A stretch of DNA of 64,000 bases. It comes from Malurus cyaneus samueli. Taxonomy: Eukaryota > Chordata > Aves > Passeriformes > Maluridae. The stretch lies in contig CM019218.1 of NCBI GenBank assembly GCA_009741485.1, positions 39,945,358 to 40,009,357 of the forward strand. The letters are read 5' to 3'. The translations under genes were made by a program, and so were the position numbers. Of the stretch, positions 1 to 9,195 are shown piece by piece (position 1 is the stretch's first letter; each line of letters begins with the position of its first letter). The notes under the pieces were generated by a model, which made no database searches, was not told where the DNA came from, and worked only from the letters and a program-made list of their open reading frames with translations.

Positions 1-3000
1 ATTTATGGGTATACTTGAAGACTTAACAAGTATATCCATGATGTAGTTCATATCTTTCAGAACTCGGATTTGTTTCAGGATGTTTTAATATTTTAATGAA
101 AAAGGTCGATTTTTTAGGAAAAAAAATGGAGTAAGTTTTGAGTTGCTAGCATTTTCCCTTTATTCAAAAATGCAGATGAAGTGGGCTCTTTAGTTACTAT
201 AGTCAGGGACTTCTACTGAGAGTTTTATCTGCAAGCACTGCTATTAAAAAAGCTATGAGACTGCTCTGCCATGGGGAGTTAATAAGCAGGCACAGACAAA
301 GAGGTGTGTCTGAGGGCAACATTAAAAAGAGAAAGTCTAACTAGACAAGTTCAAAACACGAACTTTCCAGATACATACAGATTTTGTGGGTGTAGGCTTT
401 CTTGTAATGGACAGAATTTTAACTTTTCTCTTTATACTTTTGCTCAGCTCTTTCAAATGAAATATAGTATGTAAGTTCTTTCTATAATTTTAAACAGAGT
501 TTCAATCTATTTTTGATCTCGGTTTCAACAAATTCCTTTTATACATGAGGCTTGTAGAAACTGATTTCAAAGAGATGAAACTCTCTCAGTTGCTAAGGAA
601 TTCCTGAGCTCCCAGGTACTGATCAGATGGTGCAATAGCAATGTCAGCTAGGCTGAGTGAACCTAAAGACATTGCCATATAGAGGAACATGAAATTAATT
701 CAGGCATCATGCCCCAAGCTCCAAAGCCTTCTTTCTGGAGCAATTCCAGTGAGGAACAGCCTTCTTCATAATATCACCATCCTTGTGCAACTGTTCTTCA
801 CTGGAGTCATCCGTTTCCATCTCTGACCTGACCCATTCTCCTTTTTGCTTTGCTTCCACAGCTGATGACCCCTCCCTCACTCTCACTGACATCTCCATGA
901 GATCATCAGTCTGGAAAGAATTCTTTCTAGGCCCTTTCCAAGCCAATCATCAGCACATCCAGACACAGGATCACAAATCAACCTATTTGTTTGAGGTTTT
1001 TTTTAGGAATAGACTCATTTTTAGAGCAAGCTCTCTCTTTCCAGAACCTGGCTCTGTTATCAAATCAAAGTCCATTTCCATATTCTCAGGGTGACCCATC
1101 ACATCTATGTTCATAAAACATTTTAGGAGCTTAAAGTTTTAGATGGGCTTTAGTACTTAAGCACCTTTTAATCCTTCAGTCAATTTATGCACAAACATCT
1201 TTAAGGAGATAAAAATGGCTTTGTTTCTTAAATGACACACATTTAAGCCTTCTCACTCTTAAATCTTTTGAAGTGGTTTATGTATTAAAATCACTAATAC
1301 CAGTATTGCTACTTATTCGGTCTCTGGCCTTGGACACGCCACTTTTTGTGCATACCTGTTTCTCTGCCTCTGAAATGGAATATGAACATTGTAACTACTG
1401 TTTTTAGTAATGAATTACTGCCTGAACAGGAATTTAAATATGGAAGAAAAAAAGCATAAACATAATTGGTGTTTGTATTAAACATCAGAATATTAGTGGT
1501 CATTGGATCAGTATTGTGAAATGAAGTTGCCAAGATGAAGTCTATGCCTACTTTTGGAAAAATGATTGCTTTTACATGCAAACTCTTGAAAGACCTTTTT
1601 CCAGCTCTAACCCTGCTGTGGAAGAAAGCACCTGTTTGTTTTTGTTTGTTTTTTTTTTTTAAATTATTACTATTATTATGCTGTATTTTATTTTTATAGT
1701 TGTCTGCCTTTCCTTCAAGATGGTAACATGACAGGAAAATACTTCCCTTAGCACAAGAACATATCATTCGGTATATCTAAAGGTCAGTATCTTTATTCTA
1801 AAAACAGATAAATACTTTTCTAAGTGTTTTTGTGGTTTTTACTATAGAAAATTTTACTGGAATTTGGGAAGTAAAATAAAGGGACAAAGTCCTGATTTTT
1901 TTAAGGTTATACCAGAGAAAGATTGACACTTCATTCAATAACCTTTTGAGAAAGAGAGAGAAGTTATAGATGATGTAATGCTGAGAGACAGATGAAGAGA
2001 CTTTAGGTAATCAAAGTAAAAATTGCTGCCTGACAGAATACAAGCAGCAAGGCCCTTTTTTTCTGAGGTACCTAATGGATTTTTTCAGCATTCTAACATT
2101 TGAGTTTTATGTTTTATGATATTCACCAAGTGACAGTCTGACCCTCTTCTCCCCTAAGATGTTATCACTTCTCTGTGTCAAAGTAATTCTGTTGCTGTCT
2201 TAGCAGAGATGAACTCATGAATCAGTGATGTGGGCAGGGGTGGCAGCCCAGATAACACTCTGCGAATCCATAAATCCTTTAAGAGCGACTATTTTTCTGC
2301 TGCCAGTGGTTATTATTGTGTCACAATCAGGCAATTTCATGCTGAAATGTTAGGTGGCTTGGATTTGAGTACTAAAAGAAGAAAAGCTACCAGGAGATTA
2401 TGATATCAGCATGCTATATGATATGAAATGTAGGCAGTGAAGTCCACCTATCTTTGTATGCTCTTTCTACTTAGTAGTGAGCACTGGAGAATATTTTCTT
2501 TAAATTGTAACGTTTTATAACATCTAGTGGCAGGTATCATAAAGTTTTAGGACTTAAATCTGTTGGTTTTTTATTCCACATACTGTATGTTAACCATGGG
2601 TACACATGCAACTTGCTAATTTTCATTAATTAAGTCACACCATAGCCATGACAGATCATCTAAAACATAAAACTTTCTAATGTTTGCATGTTTAAGATTC
2701 ATTTTGGTCAATAGTCCTCAAGGACACCCTTATGCAAGAGTGAGTAAACAAAATCATGCAGTGAATTGTCCATGGTGACATTCTCTGACTCTGGGGTAAA
2801 GTTTGTTAGGTTTGGACAGATGCATTCCAGCATTAATATTTTTTGTGTAAGATTAACTGATAGGAGCATTTATAGATTATCTGGCTGAAAAATTTTGTAG
2901 TGTCTGCTAGATTCAATGTTATAATAGGATTTTATCAAATTGGGGTATACTAGTGAACTACTCAGTGACTTTAACACTGAGATGTTAATTTTTTTTTTTT

Positions 3001-4183
3001 TTTTTTACAAATATTATGCAACAAGAATTTACAGAATTTGTTTCAGAGAAGAAATTAATTAATGTCTGTAAGTGATTCATATGTTTGTCCTTCTGCTCTT
3101 TGGCATCAGATAAAAAGAAAAAAAAAATTAAAAATAAAAAAAAAATGAAGGGAAGATCAGAAGTTGTACATAGGGAGAGCAAATAGTGCTGCAAGTAATC
3201 CTGCTGATAAATTAGCTAAGAGAGAAGAGTCCCACTCCCGGACTGTTTTAGTGGTACTTTTTGGGATGCAAAATTTTGGGCTGAAGTTTGGAACTTTCTA
3301 TTTGTTTGTATCCTCTGAAAATGTTTAGGTATCCACAATGTAAGGCCAGTGAAACATGATGGAATAACGGAATTTGTGAACCAGTTTTGATTGTGGTTAA
3401 CCGTTCCTAAATTTTGTTAGACAACTTTCCTTTGCCTATAGTATTTTTTTTTAATACATACCGCTAGAGAATATAGTCTGTAATGCCCTTTTTCAGTTCA
3501 GACTTGAGAAATAGTGAGATATGAGATTTTTCTTGTTATAACAGCTTTGTTTGACTGGATAAATCTGTAAATAAAATATTGCACATCAAGAGATCACTTT
3601 CAGTTCCATAAACATTTTTAATAATTAAAAAGTGATAAAACTTAACTTCTTAGCATCTAACTTAATCTTTATTCATAAATTATTACAATATATAATTAAA
3701 CTGCAATTTGCTGTAGGAATAAGAAAAACATGATGCATAATTTCTGGTCACCATATATTACTTGGTGTTAGCTCTTGTTCCAAATCTGAACAATGTAAAA
3801 TAAGGGAAAGCAGGAGGTTACTAGTGTGTAAATACAGTGGAAGATTCTGGTCATCATCTAAGAGAGAGAGACCACCAGTAGCTGTGATATGGAGCCTGCT
3901 GTGCAGCTGACAGGCTCTGAAATTGTCAGACTTCATTCAGTGCTTCTGAAAGCATGCCAGTGTGTGCAAGAATGTTGTTCCTAGCACTGATCAAGACAGA
4001 GTGAAATACGAGGCTTAGCTTAGCTTCTGGTCTGAAGAGTGATAACAGTAGGGCAGATGCTGTAAAGTTCCATTAAAATCACTAGCTAATTCAATTTCTT
4101 AGTTATGAACCATGGAAAATGGTTAAGATACCACAGATAACTAATATTTACAAAAAAAAAATTGATTTTTAGCAACCTAGAGA
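1..4183. other. Non-coding AT-rich sequence, no gene recognised
   Basis: Stop codons are dense in all six frames. The longest open frame (1309-1767, minus) is Asn/Lys/Phe-rich, as expected by chance in AT-rich DNA, and has no recognisable domain. T- and A-rich runs occur near 1650, 2989-3006 and 3118-3145. A stretch around 2200-2350 has mixed composition and few simple runs and might be a conserved non-coding element, but this cannot be shown from one genome. No LTR, LINE or RNA gene was recognised. Confidence 0.7.
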
Positions 4184-4228
4184 AGAAGGTACCAGCTGTG
4201 GTGCTGGACACCTCAGGTGGTACCTTCT
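4184..4228. repeat. Inverted repeat, 11-bp perfect arms
   Basis: The left arm AGAAGGTACCA (4184-4194) is perfectly complementary to the right arm TGGTACCTTCT (4218-4228). A 23-nt spacer lies between them. Transcribed RNA could fold into a stable hairpin. Pairing does not extend outward or into the loop, so this is shorter than a typical miRNA precursor. It could be chance or the remains of a small inverted-repeat element. Confidence 0.6.
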
Positions 4229-4465
4229 GAGAACCAAGGTAGTCTAGTCAGCCAAACAATTAAATTCTGATTTAGAAAATCTAAATAAAATTCTTCAGTA
4301 CTGGGATTGGACTCAGTGTATTGGAAATTAAAATTTCCTTTGAGTGACAGAAGATCTCAGAAAAATAAGATCAGACTTTGTTATTATGTGCAGACGTAAT
4401 ACTGTAATGAAATACCATTAATTCCTAAGGCATCAAATATAGTGATCCCTGCATTTGTGCAAGTG

Positions 4466-4485
4466 CACACACACACACACACACA
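4466..4485. repeat. (CA)10 microsatellite
   Basis: Ten uninterrupted CA units, preceded by GTG. This is a typical short vertebrate dinucleotide repeat and is likely length-polymorphic. Confidence 0.95.
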
Positions 4486-5560
4486 TTGGTATCAGACTGG
4501 TTTGTACCATTATAACTATTTTAAATTCTGTGATGACAAAAATTTGAGTCTCTTAAAAAAAAAAAAAAATACAACTTCGTTAAAGACTGCTAAACCTATA
4601 ATACTCATCAGTGTGTAAACGGAAATTTATCCCTGAATAGAATCTAAGCCTCATGAGAGAGGAAATCATATAATATCTCTCTCTGTCCCTTTCTTTTTTC
4701 CACATTTCAATTTTCATATGAAGTGATATCTTGGACCCTTGAATCTAATTAGGGGTGATACAGTTGACAACTAATAAAGTACTGCCGGGATGGTTCTGTG
4801 TCTGAGTGAGGTGAAAGATTGCCTTTCTCTCCCTCTACATACATGAATCTTGCCACATTGAGAATTATTAATTGCTGATATAATATAATAAATATCAAAA
4901 GGCCAGAAGAGATCTCTGCAATAGGTTAGTAATTTCTGCACAGTAATTACAAGGTAGGCTTTTTGCATGTGATGGGAAATTAAAGTGAATGAGAGAGCAC
5001 TACTTTTCTTAAAGGTTGCGGGGGGAAAGGAAAAATCCTATGTCTTCTGCTGTAAGTTTAAAAAAAAATTAGGACCTACTTTGTAAAAATAAGGAAGTGT
5101 TCTCAAATGTAGCAGATCTCAAGAGCGCAACAGCATCTGTCTTTATTAAATCATTTGTTGGAAAGTCTTTTAGAAAGGCGAGATTTGAAAAACTTGCACA
5201 TTTCATACCGAAAATTTGTTTAGGATTCACCCTAGAAGGGCTTCTCACTCAGCATCCTTGAATTAAATCCAGGCTATATTAATTCAAGGGTGAGGGTGGG
5301 CAGTATTTTGTAAATATGGTAGTTTATGAACCTTGTTTATTAAAAGTCACACAGGCCATAGTGTGACAGTGAGGATACAGAATGCCTATGCACTGTCCTC
5401 TCTGAAAAGTGCTCATGAAAGGAGAAAGAGTGGACTTTGTCTCAAAAGAAAAAAAAAGAAAAAAGTGACGTGAGCTGAGGCTGGGTAGGAAACACACACT
5501 GCAACTGCAATTGAAAGCAATCAGAAGATTGAAATTCTACTGCTCTTTTGTCAGCAGTAC
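4486..5560. other. Non-coding sequence, nothing recognised
   Basis: AT-rich sequence with an A run near 4556-4569 and A/G-rich patches near 5446-5465. Around 5345-5367 a short inverted repeat (GTCACA and TGTGAC, ten bases apart) is visible. No open reading frame or mobile-element motif stands out. Confidence 0.6.
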
Positions 5561-5610
5561 CCTTCAGAAAGCCAGGCTTATTGCAACTTTCTGTCTGGCT
5601 TTCTGAAAGG
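5561..5610. repeat. Inverted repeat, about 15-bp arms
   Basis: CCTTCAGAAAGCCAG (5561-5575) pairs with CTGGCTTTCTGAAAGG (5595-5610), with one unpaired A in the right arm and a loop of about 19 nt. The arm length and loop size would give a stable RNA stem-loop. It could be a small structured RNA, a fragment of an inverted-repeat transposon, or chance. The sequence alone does not decide between these. Confidence 0.6.
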
Positions 5611-6635
5611 AGTATCTCCCTGGGGTGAATAGCCTTTGATAACGCAAAGAAATGCCTTTGGGGTTGCCTGTGACCCTAAGGCTTTGTTCTGTTTTCATTC
5701 TAACACGCCATCAGACACCATGAAATATTTATAAATGCAAAAACTTCCAAATGATGTTATATTTATAACAGTAATTAAATGGCATCTCTCTAAGTACATT
5801 TCCTCTAAATTTTTAAGTTGTGCCGTATACCCTGGCTATGATAAAGAGAACTCCACTACTTGTGGGAAACAATGAATGATGTTAGCTGAATAACAGTTCA
5901 GATTCCTTATAATTCCTTAAAAAACTTCTTTCTCCTTTATTATTTTAGTGCATTTCCCTGCAAGTGGAATTATATTTTTGTTCTTGCTGTTTCTCTGTGC
6001 TGGTTAAGCCTTCTATTCAGCTCATAGTCTTCCAGCTTTTTTTTTGTGTACGTATATTGACTCTATAAACATGATTCAATTATTTCCTGTAAGAGTATGA
6101 TGAATAATGCATGTGTCTGGGTTTTGGAATACTTCATAGCTTCCAGATAGGAGGTAACTGTGGAAAAAAAACCAATTTTAGCAGTATCAGCTACCAGCGG
6201 AAAACAAAACAAACCTTCAGACCAAGTCATCAGCATCAGCAGGGTGGGGCTGGAGCTTTTGACTTCTGCTTTTGAGATTAACTTCTGTCTCAAAGACTCT
6301 TAAGTGCTTGTGGTAGTAGTGACTATTGATTTTTTCCAAAATTCTCTGGAGACCAACTTGCACTGCTGAAGTATAGATATACCAATTATTATAAGTAAAT
6401 TTCTCCTTCTTGGATTGTCAAAATACATGTCAGTTTGGGATCTGTGGTATGAATTTGATTGTATTAAAACTAGCAAACCAGAGAAACTGAATTGTTTTCC
6501 AGTTACAAATCCCAAAGTTTTCTCAGGTAGGAGTAGTCACGATTTACCGAGAATGTCAGAATAAAGAGAGAGAGAGAGAGAATATGCAATGTCAAGCACA
6601 ACATGCTTTTTATTTTGTATTAGATAAAATCATAA
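5611..6635. other. Non-coding sequence, nothing recognised
   Basis: No gene or repeat family was recognised. An imperfect reading frame at 6063-6515 (minus) is broken by stops and has no domain. The stretch ends in an AG microsatellite just before the LTR target-site duplication. Confidence 0.6.
6564..6581. repeat. (AG)n microsatellite
   Basis: About eight uninterrupted AG units lie 55 bp before the LTR insertion site. Confidence 0.9.
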
Positions 6636-6640
6636 ATCTT
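6636..6640. repeat. Left target-site duplication of the LTR
   Basis: ATCTT directly precedes the TGTC terminus of the LTR. It is repeated at 7434-7438 directly after the CA terminus. A 5-bp duplication is the hallmark of retroviral integrase action. Confidence 0.85.
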
Positions 6641-6778
6641 TGTCCCAGTTTTGAGACAATGTTTTCAGAGAAAAACATTACAGAGAAACGCTTCCTCTGA
6701 AATTAAAATAAATTTGATAATTTTTTCCCCACCAATGAGCAATAGATGCTGGGCAAAAAGTGAAGAGAAATAAGGTAG

Positions 6779-6784
6779 TTTATT
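6779..6784 (-). terminator. LTR polyadenylation signal (AATAAA)
   Basis: TTTATT on the plus strand reads AATAAA on the minus strand. It lies about 140 bp before the downstream end of the minus-oriented LTR, where an R-region poly(A) signal is expected. Confidence 0.65.
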
Positions 6785-6800
6785 AACTAAACACAGTGCC

Positions 6801-6864
6801 CACAGGACATAGATAAAGAGTAACCGTTAGATCACAGGACACAGACAAAGAGCCACCGTTAGAT
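6801..6864. repeat. Tandem duplication of 32 bp inside the LTR
   Basis: Two head-to-tail copies (6801-6832 and 6833-6864) share CACAGGACA...CCGTTAGAT and differ at only a few positions. They lie between the poly(A) signal and the GC-rich body of the LTR. Copy number of such repeats often distinguishes LTR subfamilies. Confidence 0.85.
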
Positions 6865-7284
6865 ATTCAAAACAACTCGCCACGCGGCGCAGACAAGATG
6901 GTGCCTCCCGTCCCCGGGAAAAAGAAACAAAAGAAAAACCCACGTGGCCGTTCCTGTAACAGTGGCAAAAACGAAAACCCAAAAAACCTGTACCACAGTC
7001 CTTCCTTCCCTCTGGACGGATCAGAGGGCTCGGTGTGTTTCTGCTGCCAGCCCGGTTCGCTTCCAGAATCCCAGACGAGATGAAGCCACGTGGCTTTTCT
7101 CCCGGCAGGATTGCTCCAGGAACAGAATCGCAGGAGATGCAGAGGGGATGTCTGAGGAAAAGCGGTCGAAGCTAACAAATCCGAGCTAGCCGAAACTGCA
7201 ACAATGTAACTTCACTGCACTCCGTGAGCAAAAAGGACTCCCACGGCTGAGAGCTGAGCTCGAAAAGCCCCGGATGGTGTTGCA

Positions 7285-7305
7285 GCGCCGGCTTTTAAAC
7301 TGCCC
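7285..7305 (-). promoter_or_regulatory. Probable LTR core promoter (TATA-like box)
   Basis: Read on the minus strand, TTTAAAAG sits in GC-rich sequence about 135 bp inside the U3 end of the LTR. This is the usual place for a retroviral TATA element. Transcription would run leftward. Activity is not shown by the sequence. Confidence 0.5.
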
Positions 7306-7433
7306 GCGCCGCCTTCCCAGCAGCCCCTGCTCCTTCTTCCAGGTCACATTTAAAGATACAAACATCTTTTGGGCGTATACGCCAAAGGAAAAGGAATACA
7401 GAATAAAATTGGCACAAAAATCAACCCAAGACA

Positions 7434-7438
7434 ATCTT
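7434..7438. repeat. Right target-site duplication of the LTR
   Basis: ATCTT directly follows the terminal ACA of the LTR and matches 6636-6640 exactly. Confidence 0.85.
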
Positions 7439-8661
7439 TTAGCATAAATCTGATTATCTGAGAGGAATAGCATATTGGCAAGTTCTCAGCAGAGCCTGGA
7501 TCATTAAACTTTACAATATGTTTACAAATACCACTAAAGAGATGATTCTGAAGAACATCAAGCCCAAAAACGAAAAGACTCTGATATGCCTGTCATGGTT
7601 AGTGCTTTGCATCGCAGTGTAGATAACTGCAGTTTGATTTTTTGTACTCATCCAAGGGCAGAATACCCCACAATGAAAGGAGTAATATCTAAAGTTGTCC
7701 AAGATTTTTTCCTATGTTGCTCTCCAGGGTATCTCTAGAAGTGTTGATGTTCAACCAGCCAAATTGTCAATGAGTAAAATGAGAAGCAAACATAATTCTC
7801 CATGGAGTTGTATAGGATAAGAAAAAGCTGCAGGCCTTTGCCAAGCACTTCTCAATGTTTGCTCCCAATACACACAGAAACTCCACTAGCTTTTAAAAGG
7901 CTTCAACATGGAAGGAGAGATGCAAATTAAGCAGAGGATTGCATTTTGGTTTTAGTCAAAAAAACAGCATATGCTAATGGAAATAACTATCCAGATTCAT
8001 CAAGACCCTTCAGAAAGCTGGGAAAGTTTTCAGCCCCCTTTTTTTTTAAAGTAGAACAGCAATAGGTTTTATTAGAGACCATTTATACAAGACCTGTATT
8101 ATGAAAAGAAAAAGAAAATTCTGCCATGCCGTATACCCTTACACAGTTGAGTTATCCCTATAATTCTCAATTTCTTCTCACAAGTTTCTATCGACTCCAT
8201 AGTCACTATCACATCTTTTATGATAAATTTATTCACAAGCAGAAGCAAGCAGTGGTCAAACTGGCAAACAGTGTTTTTAGTTTGCTTCTGCTCTGCCAGA
8301 TTTCCATGCCAGGACTAACCCTATTTAACTCGGTGACATGAAAGTAAATATATGGAAATTGGTTTCCAACAAAGCCACTGTTATCCCCTCTAATGGACCA
8401 TTGTCCAATGTTGAGCTCTCAGCTTTTCAGGAGCTGGCTTTACACAGGGTTGCACACACAAGATTGTGGATACCCACGAGTTTCATGCCAGCCTTCTTTC
8501 TGTTTGATCTGGCTTACAAATCACTGGACCTTACAGTAATTTTAGGTCAGAGTTAGACATGAACCCAGAGTAAAATATTTTATGTGATTTTTTTTTTTTT
8601 CACTATTGCTGGGCTTATATAATCTGCCTCAAAACCTGCAATTAGCTCTTTATAATAACAG
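7439..8661. other. Non-coding sequence, nothing recognised
   Basis: The flank of the LTR is unique-looking AT-rich DNA. Short open frames at 8126-8341 and 8338-8556 (plus) have no domain or splice context. T runs occur near 8040 and 8590. Confidence 0.6.
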
Positions 8662-8690
8662 ACTGTGATAAACAGACTGTTTATCACAGT
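8662..8690. repeat. Perfect palindrome, 14-bp arms with a 1-nt centre
   Basis: ACTGTGATAAACAG (8662-8675) is followed by a single A and then CTGTTTATCACAGT (8677-8690), the exact reverse complement. This could form a cruciform in DNA. The near-absent loop argues against an RNA hairpin gene. Palindromes like this can arise by template switching during replication. Confidence 0.9.
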
Positions 8691-9133
8691 TTCAGATATA
8701 CAAAAAGCAAAACTGCTGTTTGCTGAGATCACCAAATGGCTGCAAATCCTCTAACCATGCTCTTTGTGGTTGGGGAATTCAGTAATGAAACAACTAAAAT
8801 TATAATTTGAAGTTGAACATTCTTTCCATTGCAAAAGAGTGTTTGAATATGCATCTTACCTCTGAGAGACATTATATAGTTCTTTGAAGATAGTTTTGGA
8901 GAAATTGTACTATTTTACTCATTACTCGTTTCTCAAAAGGTCACTGAGATTGTTTCTTTGGCCTGATAGCATATATTGACCTAGCAGGGCTGGGGGTTTC
9001 TAGCATCACTGAAAATTTTTTTCATCTATGACTTTCTCTGTGAGAATAAGAGATAAGAAAAACTTTTTGTAATCTCTTAGTTAAGGCATTTCTTTTTTGA
9101 AATATTTTTCAAGCCTGAAGGAGATTAGGGAAT

Positions 9134-9137
<4 letters not shown>

Positions 9138-9192
<55 letters not shown>
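9138..9192. repeat. Uninterrupted A55 homopolymer tract
   Basis: Fifty-five consecutive A residues. No AATAAA signal or recognisable retrocopy precedes the tract, and no matching flanking duplication was seen. It may be the tail of an unrecognised retroposed sequence, an expanded A run, or partly an assembly or sequencing length artefact. Confidence 0.95.

Positions 9193-9195
<3 letters not shown>

Larger units (their letters stand above)
6641..7433 (-). mobile_element. Solo LTR of an avian endogenous retrovirus, complete, 793 bp
   Basis: The element starts TGTCCCAG and ends CCAAGACA, so both termini show the TG...CA of an LTR, and it is flanked by a perfect 5-bp duplication (ATCTT). On the minus strand a TATA-like TTTAAAAG lies near 7290-7300 in GC-rich sequence, and an AATAAA polyadenylation signal lies at 6779-6784. 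That order (U3, R, U5 from right to left) fixes the orientation. No internal gag, pol or env sequence is attached, so this is a solo LTR formed by recombination between two LTRs. CpG dinucleotides remain frequent from about 6880 to 7320, unlike the surrounding DNA, which suggests a fairly recent insertion. The subfamily name needs a repeat library. Open frames inside it (for example 6867-7178 minus and 7186-7473 minus) are not genes. Confidence 0.9.

Noticed and set aside
1309..1767. Longest open frame (152 codons, minus)
   Set aside because: Composition is dominated by Asn, Lys and Phe from AT-rich and homopolymer DNA. No family motif.
6867..7178. 103-codon frame in GC-rich sequence that might suggest a CpG-island gene
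   Set aside because: The GC-rich block lies entirely inside an LTR with defined termini and target duplication.
9138..9192. Poly(A) tail of a processed pseudogene
   Set aside because: No AATAAA, no recognisable coding or 3'UTR body, and no flanking duplication were found upstream.
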